From NCBI GenBank assembly GCA_019188255.1, contig JAETXT010000001.1:2542001-2606000 (forward strand): a DNA stretch of 64,000 nt. The letters run 5' to 3'. Shown in pieces: positions 24,113 to 35,867 of this stretch. The first letter of the stretch is position 1; the number at the start of each line of letters is the position of its first letter. The position numbers and the translations under genes were made by a program. Below the pieces are notes generated by a model. The model saw only the letters and a list, made by a program, of their open reading frames with translations. It made no database searches and was not told the origin of the DNA. The stretch is from Verticillium longisporum. Its lineage: Eukaryota; Ascomycota; Sordariomycetes; Glomerellales; Plectosphaerellaceae.

Positions 24113-26396
24113 TAGAGTAGACACATACACGCGAACGAGGCCGATGGGTCCTCGGCCCCGTTGCTCATGGGCAGAGGAAACCCGGTGGACACGATTTGAG
24201 GCATTACTTTACGGCCGGAGGTGCTGTGCTCGTGCTCGTGCTTGTTCTGTGGTGTGCTGCGCATGTCCGTCGGGTCGAGTCAAGTCGAGACAGGTTGGCG
24301 GGAGCTCATCTGAGGTGTTTCGCCGTCGAGCCTTGGGGGGGTTGTCCGTTGTCGGTGGATGGTGATGTGCGGCGGTCGGTGATGATAAAATAAATCCGAG
24401 GCGGGTGGCCGAGGCGGTGGTCTCAAGGACCGAGATTTGCGCGGGATTTTGTTTCTGATCTGGAGCTGATGTAGCTGATGGAGCTGCGAAAAAGAATCGG
24501 CTCAGTGGGAGGATGGACAGTGGGATGGCAGAGCGGGATTCGTCGGGGGTGGCCGACGGCGAGAGGGGAGGTGGGCGGGATGGAGGGAGGACGGGGGGGC
24601 GAGGTGATGAGGCCGCGGGGAATGGTTCAGACGTGTCGAAACGACAGCTCTGACAAGAGATGGATGGTCATGCTACGGAGCAGGCGGTCGGTAGAGCCTC
24701 ACGGAGATGGTAGAGATAACGAGCAGGGCCGACTTGGTTGGTCGGCGGGGGCGTTGGTGTCAAGGCTTCAGCTAAGATGTAGCTTAGTAGGTTGCGATGG
24801 GTCGAGGGTGGGCGGATGTCAATCCGTTCCAGGCATGAGGTTGCGTTGCGGCTTTAAGTTGCAGATGTCTCTGCCAAGCCTAGTAGACATGGTACTAGTG
24901 CAGCCCGAGGCGTCGGAACCTTTCTTCTCTCAATTTTGCTCGGTTTATGGCTGGCGTTTCTGGCGGTCGCTTGGGTGGAAGAGGGGGGGGGTTGTTGTTG
25001 TCGTTGGCTTGTCTTGGGCTTGATAGGCATCGGTGATGGTGATGTCGTTGTGTCATAGACTCTCGGTGGAGTGACCGGTCAAGAGGAATCTAGCGCTGTG
25101 CCTGACTTGACCCTGACTTGCCTGACCATGGAACGAAATGGTGGGCAGAAGGCGCGGAAATGGCAGAACCACGGGCGGTGTCCGATGTCGGGATTCGGCC
25201 GAGTAGCTCTTGCCACGGCCTTCTCGTCAGTCCACTCTCTCCTTCCTCGCCGTGTGCGTGCATTCCCTGGTAGTGGAAAATGGAAAAGCGTAGCAAGGGC
25301 GACGGGACAGGCCGCGAGCAGCAGCGATATCGGTCGGGCCTCACCCAGTGCCACTGCAGGGCCATCCCATCTACCGCCCGTCCATCTCGAGACCGAGCCC
25401 TGTCTGCCTCCCACCAGCAATGGGCAATCAATGGGCCATGGACAAACAAGCATCTTGGGGACGCTGCAGCGCCACGCCGCACGCGACCTGCCCCCTCCAA
25501 AAAAGCATGCCGCACTCCGTCATCGCAGATTCCGGGCGACTTGCCGATGCAGATGGGACGAGATAACCCGGCGCCAAAGCACGGATGGACAGGGATCCAG
25601 GGCCCTGCCGCCTTGGACCGAGTGCGACAGACCCGCTGCCACGAACGACCCCAAGATCCCCCGACCCACGACCCTGGGAGGCCATCAGTTTTTTGTACGT
25701 CAGACACGGGGGACTTAGTCGCGACTTTTTGTCGACGCCTGCTTCGCCGCCGCGCCATTGGCTCATCTCGTTGCGATTGGGAGATAGAGCTAACGCTCGC
25801 CTGCCTATGAGCATGAAGCACACTGACACCTCTTGTCAGTCCAAGTCGACAAGACGGGACGCATGGCCGGCCACTGCGCTTCCCAAGCCCAAGGGCCAAG
25901 CGGCGGTCGCTGGCCCGGACAAGTAGCCTCCGTATTTCGCACCAGCCTACCTTCTTGCCCGTCGCCTCCGCCGTAGGCCGTCGCTTGGGGAAACCTACCA
26001 TCTGGCCCATGCCGCACCGCACCACACACCTTACCTTTTCTTCGGGAGAGGCAAATAATTGCGCGAGGGCAGACGCGGCACTCGCCCTGGGGGGGGGGCA
26101 TGCCCCCTGGTTCTGGGTCTGGGGTCGCCGCGAACGGAAGCTGCTGGCATGACCGACTGGCGGTGCCCCCGAAACGAACAACCACCGATGCTCCTTCCAC
26201 CTGGGTTATAAAGACCTCTCTCTCTCTCGCCGTCTCTTTCTCGAGTCCCTACTCTGCCCTTCCTCTCTCACGCCTGACAACCGACCTGCTTGCCTGCCAC
26301 CAGTATACCAACCGTACATCCTCTCCGTTCAGCAGCTCAGGTAGCAGCCATAGTCACATACCAGAACCCAACATCCTGCACCACACAACCCCCACC
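24113..26396. other. Upstream region of glutamate dehydrogenase
   Basis: About 2.3 kb with no supportable gene. A long open frame on the minus strand (25090-26181) is rich in Arg, Gly and Ser and shows no domain. It lies directly over the promoter of the dehydrogenase, so I treat it as chance. A GATAA core, the binding site type of fungal nitrogen regulators, occurs near 25,561. Confidence 0.45.
26207..26212 (+). promoter_or_regulatory. TATA box of the glutamate dehydrogenase gene
   Basis: TATAAA lies 185-190 bp before the start codon and is followed at once by a CT-rich tract (26216-26250). This is the standard core promoter layout of highly expressed filamentous fungal genes. Confidence 0.7.
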
Positions 26397-27755
26397 ATGT
26401 CTCACCTTCCCGTCGAGCCCGAGTTCCTCCAGGCCTACAGCGAGCTTGTCAGCACGCTCGAGGACAGCACCCTCTTCTCCCAGCACCCCGAGTTCCGCAC
26501 CGCCCTCGAGGTCGTCTCCATCCCTGAGCGTGTCATCCAGTTCCGCGTCGTCTGGGAGGATGACAAGGGCAACACCCGTGTCAACCGCGGCTACCGTGTG
26601 CAGTTCAACTCGGCCCTCGGTCCCTACAAGGGCGGTCTTCGCTTCCACCCCACCGTCAACCTGTCCGTCCTCAAGTTCCTCGGCTTCGAGCAGATCTTCA
26701 AGAATGCCCTCACCGGCCTGAACATTGGCGGTGGCAAGGGTGGTGCCGACATCAACCCCAAGGACATGAGCGATGCTGAGATCCGTCGCTTCTGCGTTGC
26801 CTTCATGCGCCAGCTGAGCAAGCACATCGGTGCCGACACCGATGTGCCCGCTGGTGATATCGGTGTCGGTGGCCGCGAGATTGGCCACCTCTTCGGTACC
26901 TACCGCCAGGAGCGCAACAAGTTTGAGGGTGTTCTCACCGGCAAGGGCAACTCCTGGGGCGGCTCCCTCATCCGTCCCGAGGCCACCGGCTACGGTCTCG
27001 TCTACTACGTCGACCACATGCTGCAGTACGCCGGCAAGGGTGGATTCGCCGGCAAGCGCGTCGCCATCTCCGGCTCCGGCAACGCCGCCCAGTACGCCCC
27101 CCCCAAGTGCACCGGGCTCGGCGCCCCCGTTGCCCCCCTGTCCGCCTCCCAGGGCTGCCCCGTCGCCGAGGGCGACCCCGCCTTCACCCCCGAGCAGATT
27201 GAGGCCATTGCCGCCCTCAAGCTCGAGCGCAAGCCCCTCACCGCCTTCGACCACAAGGGCGCCTTCATGTACATCAAGGGCGCTCGCCCCTGGACCCACG
27301 TCGGCAAGGTCGATGTCGCCCTCCCCAGCGCGACCCAGAACGAGGTCTCCAAGGAGGAGGCCCAGGCGCTCATCGCCAACGGCGTGCTCGCCATCGCTGA
27401 GGGCTCCAACATGGGCTGCACCCAGGAGGCCATTGACGTCTTCGAGGAGACGCGCAAGACCAAGGGTGACGCCGCCGTCTGGTACGGCCCCGGCAAGGCC
27501 GCCAACTGCGGTGGTGTTGCCGTGTCCGGCCTCGAGATGGCGCAGAACAGCCAGCGTCTGTCCTGGACGCGCGAGGAGGTCGACGAGAAGCTCAAGGACA
27601 TCATGAAGAACGCCTTCCTCAACGGTGTCAACACGGCCAAGCAGTACGTCAAGACGGCCGACGGCGAGCTGCCCAGCCTGGTCGCCGGCAGCAACATTGC
27701 CGGCTTCGTCAAGGTCGCGCGCGCCATGCACGACCAGGGTGACTGGTGGAACTAA
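26397..27755 (+). CDS. gdhA: NADP-specific glutamate dehydrogenase
   Basis: Cytosolic hexameric enzyme that makes glutamate from 2-oxoglutarate and ammonium with NADPH, the main ammonium assimilation step in fungi. A single exon encodes 452 residues, the usual family length. Visible motifs: the substrate-binding and catalytic lysine region ([19 protein letters not shown]), the conserved [15 protein letters not shown], and the nucleotide-binding glycine-rich GSGN. The C-terminal part runs through [20 protein letters not shown] to HDQGDWWN. Codon use is strongly C-ending, typical of high expression. Nucleotides about 27,075-27,185 are odd. Here conserved residues after GSGN are replaced by Pro, Ala, Thr and Gly, with changes almost all towards C or G. 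This block may be a base-calling artefact rather than a real variant. The start at 26397 follows an A/C-rich leader. Confidence 0.96.
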   Translation: MSHLPVEPEFLQAYSELVSTLEDSTLFSQHPEFRTALEVVSIPERVIQFRVVWEDDKGNTRVNRGYRVQFNSALGPYKGGLRFHPTVNLSVLKFLGFEQIFKNALTGLNIGGGKGGADINPKDMSDAEIRRFCVAFMRQLSKHIGADTDVPAGDIGVGGREIGHLFGTYRQERNKFEGVLTGKGNSWGGSLIRPEATGYGLVYYVDHMLQYAGKGGFAGKRVAISGSGNAAQYAPPKCTGLGAPVAPLSASQGCPVAEGDPAFTPEQIEAIAALKLERKPLTAFDHKGAFMYIKGARPWTHVGKVDVALPSATQNEVSKEEAQALIANGVLAIAEGSNMGCTQEAIDVFEETRKTKGDAAVWYGPGKAANCGGVAVSGLEMAQNSQRLSWTREEVDEKLKDIMKNAFLNGVNTAKQYVKTADGELPSLVAGSNIAGFVKVARAMHDQGDWWN

Positions 27756-30700
27756 GCGAGGGAGACCTTGCTCGTTGCACCCGAATGCTCTTGATTGTGC
27801 TGTCTTTTTTTTTTCTTCTGCCGGGATAGAAAGCCTGTGATGCGCGGCGGAAAGGAGTTTTTGGCGCCTGGGATACCTCACGACACGACATGATTGATAG
27901 GCAGGGCAGTAGGCCAGCCAACTTTGAACAACATTTTTTTTAAAACAATATCCTTCCGTCTCTCTGATGCATGCCCCTGAATGTGACGACGTGATGGGTT
28001 GCCCCTTTCTGATGTCCGTGATCAATTGGGCCTCGTGCCGACCATCAATTGGCCCTCGTGCCGGAAACTACAAAGTGAAGACGATAACATCAGATTAAAG
28101 CTCGTGTGACGCGGGTTCGGAATGGGAGGCGAACCCCTGCCACGGCCTCATGGCGGAGGGTGTTCAGTAGACCAGGCCAGGGTAGAGAGCGTTTGTGTGC
28201 GACGGAGGCGGGGGGGTCAAGGGACGCGAGGTCGGCGATCGGGGAGGTTGTGCTCGGTAGGACAGACTGGACGGAGGGGTGAGAGCTCTTAGTTTAGCAC
28301 CTGCCGTGCGATGGTCTGGAATTGATCGCGAGACAGGCGGCTGGCGCCGTGTTCCTAGCGAGATGAGCACGTACGAGGCAAAGGGGGGGCATGATGCTGT
28401 GGGTGAATGTACTAGTTTTCGGTCAAGGAAGCAGGCATGAAAGCGCAACGAGCATAGTCGGTGAGCAAAGTGATTGTATCTTATTTCTTGTTTTCGCCGC
28501 TGCGCCAACACCCGCATGCTTTTCGCTCGTCTTTTCGATTCCCCCTTCTCCCTTTTCTGCTCGGACCTTGATGGCGCTCCTGCGAGGATCCCCGGCCATG
28601 AAGGCGTTTCGTAGATCAGAGGCGTCGGTAGGCCACACGGCCCGCGGCCTGTCACATGGCGACAGAGCGGCAAGGTGGAAGCAGTGCTCGCGATGGGGCC
28701 CCTGCAGGTGGACACCACTCAGCCCTACCCGGAGCGGCGGCATGGCATGCACCCTCTCCCCCCATCCCCCATGCAGGCGAGGCACGCGCGGGTGAAGGAA
28801 GACTGTCGGGAGGGGGGAGAAGAGGAGGAGAGCAAGGGTGTGGTGCGGCGTGGCCAAGTTGCTCGGGGAGACCGGCAGCTCTTCATTTGGCAATTGGACG
28901 GCTTGAACAAGGTCGGCAATGACACCTAGGCGCGATGTTTGAGTGATGGCTGTCAGAGACGGGTAGCGGTCTTAGTCACATGGGGGGCTCTGCGAATCCG
29001 CATGTGGACATGTTACCTTTTCGTGCCTAGCAGCCAACAGCCAAGAGATAAGCATCTCGGAGGGAGGCCAACAGTCTTGGCAGGGCCAGGGTAGGTGAAG
29101 GGCTGGCAGGCAGGCAGGCAGGCATAGGCATCTCTGGGTTGTTGTTGGTGATGACTGCCCGCAGCGAAAGGATGAGAAGAGCCAGAGGCAGGAAGGATCG
29201 TTAAGCGGCCAATCAGAGAACTGCCTGGGGGGGGTTGCGACTGGCGTGTTGTGGCTGTGGCCCGGCCCCAGGGGACGCTGCGAGGAAGCTAACGAAATAA
29301 GCGACCTACCTAGGGTCCAATGCTGGGAACGCTGAGCACGCTGCGAACGCTGGGGCACTGGACTCGACCAGAGTCAGGCTGGCAACCACCCCTTCTCGAC
29401 TGGGCCTAATCGGTTTGTCTTCAGCCAGCCTTCAGCCAGCCTCCAGCCCTCTCGTCTCCTTCGCATCTCCATTTCGGGCCACGGTTGTGCTAAAAAGAAC
29501 TCACCGGCTTCCCGTGCGACCGCCTCTGCCTGCCTCTACCACTGCCACTGCGACTGACCACATTGTCCGAGGCAGCATCACTTGAGACGCAACCATCACA
29601 TCATGCCGCAAGCATTCCGCCTCGAGATGGCTCGACCAAGACATGCATACACACACACACTGAATATCCCGCTTGGCTGCCTGACAGCCTCGCCAGGCTC
29701 TCTTCCGATCTGCGTGCCGTGCTGATGGATGAGATTCCTTCTCCTGCCGTCCTCACCGAACCGTTCCTTCGGATTTCCCGTTGCGTTCGGCTCCGCCACC
29801 CTTCGCCGTGCAACTCATCACGGCCAGGACTGATCGCGTCTCGGCGAATCAAGCAAAGCTCTGCTTCTGGATGATGAATGGAGTCGTCACCAAGAATGAA
29901 GAAGTAATGAGACGAAATAGCCTTGTTGATTCCATCCCAGGCGCCCCCCCCCCTGGCCCTTCCAAGCCTTCGTCTCTGCTTCTCCACCAGCGCACTTCGC
30001 CAACCGCCAATGGCACGTGGTTCGCCAGTGTTCGACCCTCACGCCCCCAACGTCTCTGGCTTAGCAACTCTCTCAGCCGCTCTCCTTCCGTCTCCTGTCT
30101 CCTGTCATCTTGCGTCTTGTTGATCGTTGCCCTCTCTTCACGTCACAGCAAATGGGGTGCTCAGCCCGGCCAGCAAGGCAGCAAGGCAGCAAGGCTGGTC
30201 GCCGTCAGCCATCATGGCGATTCTATCTTTTCATTGCTCATCCTTGTCTCCATGGGCCCCCCCTTGCTCGAACAAGAGGCGGTATCATATTGCATCACCA
30301 TGGTTGTACGCATTCGCGACGTGCTGACTGACGGAGACGTACTGACAGTCAGTCAGTCAGCATCTGCTTGGCCGGCCATGACCCAACGACCGAACGACCA
30401 AGGGAGGGATGCTATTTCTGCCCGTCTCATCACATCCTCCGGCCTGTCTACCGTTCGCCCTAGTCTCTAGCTGGCCCCCTCCGCCTCGGCTTCTCACCAT
30501 TCAATAGACCCCAAATCCTGCCCAGCCAACCCTGACCACCCTGACCACCCTGACCACCCTGACCACCCCCCCTGTCATCATCCTCGGGGCCTCAGCCCTC
30601 CTGAACCCTGTCTAGTATTGGCTGGACTGCATCTGACCCGACGCCATCTGCAGTCCGCACGGGAGCGAAGAACGAAAGCAAAGGCAGCAAATCCGTTGCC

Positions 30701-31124
30701 TTCTCTTTTCACATGGCCCCCTTACCTCGATTCGGACCCCTCCCCTCCCCGGCCGGGCCTTGCCTTGTGCGCCGGCGCGCCAGTCCATCCATCGCTCGTT
30801 CCCAGAGCCCGTCTCCTCCATTCATTTGCATCCGCATTCATATGCCCCATCGTCTTGACCTACCATGTCCGTGTCCACCAGCCATTATAATAAATCTAGC
30901 CTTGTCCCTTCCCTCCCATGGGTGTGCAGTTCATCCAGTCCCTCGAATCCTCGAGTTCTTGTCTTGTTCTAGATGTTTAATCTCTAAAACACGCCTACTT
31001 GTGAACCTACCTCGTATCGCCCTTCCCTGGTTACGAGACCCGGCACACCCCTCCACGACACTACCGCCAGCTGAGACCCGCGACAACGTGAGGACTGTCA
31101 GCCCTTGTCGCGACGCTGCCTACC
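27756..31124. other. Intergenic region between gdhA and the GMC-hydrolase gene
   Basis: About 3.4 kb without a supportable gene. It contains simple repeats: a GGCA run near 29,105-29,125 and a CCTGACCAC run at 30531-30567. Open frames are short and overlap on both strands. The last several hundred bases, rich in C and T, probably form the promoter and leader of the gene at 31125. Confidence 0.45.
30531..30567. repeat. Tandem repeat of the 9-bp unit CCTGACCAC (four copies)
   Basis: Four adjacent copies of CCTGACCAC followed by a C run. It lies in intergenic sequence about 560 bp before the start codon of the GMC-hydrolase gene. Confidence 0.85.
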
Positions 31125-34100
31125 ATGGCGCCCATGGCTGAAGATACGTCGCCTCGGCCTACCAAGGTAAAGGGCAAGGTCGCCTTCCCGCCTCCGGTCA
31201 ATGGCACATCCAACGGCACATCCAACGGCACATCCAACGGCACATCCAACGGCACATCCAACGGCACATCCAACGGCACATCCAACGGCCACTCCTGCGC
31301 CGCCGAGCCCGGCCCCGCATCGCCAGCTCTCAGCGCCTCCTCCTCCTCGAGGCCGAGCACATCCTCCTCCTCACCGCGCCCGCAATCCTATCGCGAGCCA
31401 GAGCCATCAAATGGCATCAGGCACTCCCAGTCACACCGTATCAAGAGTTTCGGGCCCCATGAAGATGACGCCGGTGGCCCCAGAACCCGCCACCACGCCA
31501 ACATTCGCACCTACAGCGACGATGCCCGAACCAAGAAATTCCCTGAGATTGCCAGGCCGGTTGAACTCATGCGCAACAGTTATGACTGCGTCGTCATTGG
31601 TTCGGGCTACGGTGGTGCTGTGGCTGCTTCGAGGATCGCCCGTTGCGAAGACCCCTCGGGCAAGCGTCAGTCTGTCTGCGTTCTCGAGCGCGGCAAGGAG
31701 AAGTGGCCTGGCGAATATCCCTCCGGCGTGCTGGACGCCCTCGACGAGGTCCACGTGTCTGGTCAGTTTGCTCCGGGCTGGTTCCCGCAGACCATGGTGC
31801 AAAACGGCGATCCCACCGGAATGTACCACCTCATCTTTGGCAGGGGATTGAACACGGTTGTTTGCAATGGTATGTTATCCTCGCTCTCACCAACCATCTA
31901 TCGCGTCTGCTTACTGGCTTCATAGCCCTCGGCGGTACGAGTCTGATGAACGCCAATGTCTTCCTGGAGGCAGACAAGGAGACATTGTCTATGCCGGTCT
32001 GGCCTGAGGAAATCAGGAAGGACCCTAGCAGCCTCGATAAATGTAAGTCTACTCGGGGCCTCGACAGTCATGTCCATCTACCCCTTGACCGGCACAAGCT
32101 GATAGATCTGCAGACTATGATTGGGCCCGAAAAGTGCTCGAACCAATGCCATATCCCGACGACTGGCCCGAACTGCCCAAGGTCCAGCTTCTGAAGAAAC
32201 AGGCCGAAGCCCTCGGCATGGCTGACAAGTTCAAAATGGTGCCCCAAACGACGCGATTTCGCAACGGCCCTAATAGCACCGGCGTTGAAATGGCGCCCTC
32301 TGCTTTGACGGGACAAGATTGCACGGGTGTGAATGATGGATCCAAGAACTCGACTCTCGTCACATACTTGGCTGATGCTTGGAACTGGGGTGCCGAGATG
32401 TTCTGCGAATGTGAGGTCCGTTACATCAAGAAGGCTGAGGGCCGAGAGGGCTACATCATCTACTTTGCTTGGCATGGCCGGAACAGGGGCCACTTCAAGG
32501 CGAACCTTCATGACGACCTCATGTGGGTGCACGCCAAGGAGTGTGTCTTTCTCGGCGCCGGCTCAGTGGGAACAACGGAAATCCTCCTTCGAAGCAAGGA
32601 GATGGGTCTGCCCATGAGTGACCGTGTCGGACAGAACATGAGCGGCAACGGCGATATGCTAGCTTTTGGGTTGGTGTCGCCGCCTTTCTTTCCCACCGGC
32701 CTCCCTTAACTAACTTTATGCTAGATACAACACCGACTACGAAGCCAACGCCATTGGCAAGCCCTTCCCCAACCCTTATAACCCCATTGGGCCGACCATC
32801 AACTCCATCATTGACGATCGCGCGGGTCACGAGAATCCGCTTGACGGCTATGTCATTGAGGAGGGCGCCATCCCTCGCGCCCTGGCCCCCTTCCTCCAGA
32901 CCCTCCTGGAGATGATGCCCGGCAACCAGGCCCCTACTGGCGAGTCTTTCAGCGAGAAGGTTCGCTCGAGTCTCGCAAACTACAAGAGTCGTTTTCTGGG
33001 GCCCTACGCCCAAGGCGGTGCTCTGGATAACACCCAAGTATACCTGGTCATGTCACATGACAGTGAGTGTGTCTCGAACCGAACGTCTCCGACCTGCGAC
33101 TAACACCCGTTAAAGGTAGCCAAGCCATGTTGACTCTAAAGGACGACAAGCCTGTGCTGGAATTCCTCGGCGTAGGCCGCAGCGACCAGGTCAAGAAGCT
33201 GCATGATCTCCTCAGCAAGGCGACGCAGGCTGTGGGCGGCACATTCGTACACAACCCATTCTATGCCTTGATGGGCAACCAGCAGGTCACCGTTCACCCC
33301 ATTGGGTATGTTGCGTGAAAGGCACTCTGGTTATGGACTCGTGCTAACATAAATTGACAGCGGTGCTTGCATGGCACGTGATGGCAGCCCCGAGACGGGC
33401 GTGACGACACACGCTGGCGTTGTCTTCACCGGAGAAGATGAGGAAACCCACGACGGCCTCATTATCACAGATGCTTCCGTCATTCCCGCCGCTCTCGGTG
33501 TCAATCCTTTCGCCACCATCACTGCCCTCGCTGAACGCTCAGTTGATCACTTCATCCGCAGGAAAAACCTCAAGATCCACGAAAAACGCAATGGCATCAT
33601 TGATCTCTTTGGCGAGCCAAAATATTCACCCCAGAAGATGAAGAAAGCAAAGCTTGATGCGGAAGCGCTGGAGATCAAGGAGGCAAGCTCCAAGATTTCA
33701 CGCGCCATGGTTTCGAATGCCGCTGGTTTTGGCTTCACCGAGGTCATGTCTGGCTTCGTGCACCGCGACACTGGACTCACTGGCGACAAGCGTAGCACCT
33801 ACGAGTTGGCGTACCGAACGGCCAAAAGCCTCTGCGAAAGCGCACGCTTCTTCCTCAGCGTACAAGCATTCAACACGAGGTCAACCATTCAGGAGCCCGA
33901 CCACTCGGCAATGCTGACCGGCACTTTTGTATGCCCTGCCATCTCCGGCTCACCGTTCATGGTACAACGAGGAGATTTCAATCTCTTCATCCTTGACCAG
34001 AAGGCACCAGGGACGCGCAACATGACCTATGACTTTGACATGCGCGGCATTGATGGCAGGACACTGCACTTCCACGGCTACAAAGTTGTCGACTCGTCCG

Positions 34101-35596
34101 TGGCACTGGCTCCGTTCCAGTTCTGGAGGGCTACCAGCACCCTGTACGTGACTATCCTGGAGCCGTGTCACGACCTTGATACGGCCGAAAACTGCGAGGA
34201 GCCGTGGCGACTCGGCAAAGTCGTGGCCAAGGGCATCATGCATATCCAGCCTTCCGACTTTTTCTCGCAGATCATGACAATGACTCCTACGGGCAGCAGC
34301 CTCCTGAAGAAGGCCTACAGCGCGGCCAGCTTCCTCACGTACTTCACTCGCAAGTCTCTCTCGCTCTTCCTAGGGCCGTTCACGCCACTACAATACCCTA
34401 GTGTGAGTTACAATGGCTATGTCAACGATACGCCGACAGACGCTTCCTTTGTCATTGTAGCACAGGACAATGTCAAGACAAAGATGCACATGTGGGAGTC
34501 GACAAACTCTGACCTCGAGACGAAGAACCTGATCATGATACCTGGAGCGGCAGTGGACCACCAGATCTACGCGCTGCCCACGATCCAATACAATGCGGTC
34601 AACTACTTCACGCGGGCTGGCTACCGGGTCTTCATCCCCGACCATCGTAACGGATGGCTGATGGTAGCGCAGAACAACTGGACGACGTATGACGCTCGGC
34701 CGGACCTCCGCGCGTGTCTCGAGTATACCCGGGAGAACTATGCTGACGGCAATGCCGAGGGCAACAAAATCTATGCCATCGCGCACTGCATGGGCAGCGT
34801 GGCCTTTTCCACCGGCCTTTTGGACGGAACTATCCCGAGCGACTGGATCCTCGGTATTACAGCCAGCCAGGTCTTCATGAACCCGCTGTGGAGTAGGTTG
34901 AACTCTGCCAAGGCCCTCGTGGGACCGGTATCTCTGGACAGAGCCTACAGGACGGTGCTCGGCAGTTGGTTCTCTTGCAGCACCGCAAAGGACGATAGCT
35001 TCTTCCAGCGCATGCTCAATGAGGTCTTGCGCTTCTACCCAGAGGAGCGCGCCGAGATTTGCAACAACGCCAGCTGTCACCGGTGCACGCTCGTGTTTGG
35101 GCGTTGCTGGAACCACCGAAACCTCAATGAGGCGACGCATCGGCAGATCGACCGGTTCTTTGGCGGTGTCAACATGACGCAACTGCATCTTCTCATGAAA
35201 CAAGGCCTCGACGGCCACGTCATGACGAACGGCCCGCTGTTCCAGCGCCTCACGACTGACCGGAATATCCGTCGCCTCAGAGGCATCCCGTTCCTGCTCT
35301 TCGTGGGCCGTGACAACGCCGTCTTGACACCGGAAGCGACAGAGCGGACGTATGAGACACTGTGCGATGTGTTCGGATCCAGCGGCGGCAACCCCGATGA
35401 TGGCATCCAGTACCGGAGACGCGTGGTCCCTGACTACGGACATCTGGACTGCTGGATGGGACGCAACGCATGGAAGGATGTGTACCCATTTGTGAGGGAA
35501 GAGGTGGACCGTGTTGTCAGGGGTGGATCTTACAGGTTTGAGGAGCCTGATGACCGATTTTTGGCCATGACGGAGAGTGGTGAACTACTGTATTAG
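31125..35596 (+). CDS. GMC (cholesterol oxidase-like) oxidoreductase fused to an alpha/beta hydrolase
   Basis: Exons are 31125-31869, 31926-32042, 32114-32669, 32725-33062, 33116-33305 and 33361-35596. All are in frame and encode 1,393 residues. After a disordered N-terminus with seven NGTS repeats, a FAD-binding Rossmann motif (VVIGSGYGGAVAASRIARCE) lies near residues 153-175. A GMC-type oxidoreductase domain follows, with its FAD-contacting C-terminal part near DASVIPAALGVNPFATITAL. The last 500 residues form an alpha/beta hydrolase. Its nucleophile elbow is AHCMGS, with Cys1125 where serine is usual, an acid candidate lies in FVGRDNAVLTPEAT, and the histidine in DYGHLDCW. The two activities suggest oxidation of an alcohol or sterol-like substrate and hydrolysis of a linked ester, but the substrate is unknown. 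No signal peptide is seen. The gene converges on a secreted glycosidase 271 bp away. Confidence 0.9.
31200..31288 (+). repeat. Coding minisatellite, seven copies of GGCACATCCAAC
   Basis: Seven near-perfect 12-bp units in the first exon of the GMC-hydrolase gene encode repeated Gly-Thr-Ser-Asn. The copies are almost identical, so copy number probably varies between strains. Confidence 0.95.
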
Positions 35597-35867
35597 GTAG
35601 GCGTTTTGGATACATCGATCTTTGGTTGTACAGGTACAGCTGGGGTGGACAACATGTGGGTAAGGCGAGGCGGTCAATGGTTCTGGCTGCGGACGGGAGT
35701 TTAGGGGTTCACTGACGTTCAAATCACGTGTATGGGTAGGATGCCAGAAGGCGTTGGTTGAGGTATTCAAGACTAGAGAATGATATCTGACTTTGCCTTG
35801 TTACTTTTATGTCTACGCGTGTCATGGGAATCATGTGTTGCTCCTCGCCTTTATGTATGAACTATCG

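Noticed and set aside
24400..24445. Possible tRNA-like sequence (GGTGGCCGAGGCGGTGGTCTCAAGG start)
   Set aside because: It resembles the 5' half of a tRNA-Leu or tRNA-Ser in places, but no matching T-arm or acceptor 3' strand follows.
25090..26181. A 363-codon minus-strand open frame over the gdhA promoter
   Set aside because: Composition is Arg, Ser and Gly-rich without domain or intron structure, and it covers the region where the gdhA promoter must be. Probably chance in GC-rich DNA.
26337..28025. A 562-codon open frame antisense to glutamate dehydrogenase
   Set aside because: It mirrors the strongly C-ending codons of the sense gene, which remove antisense stops. Its translation is a Gly, Ala, Leu and Val-rich shadow with no domain.
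34388..35443. A 351-codon minus-strand frame antisense to the GMC-hydrolase
   Set aside because: Shadow of the hydrolase domain, with no recognisable features.
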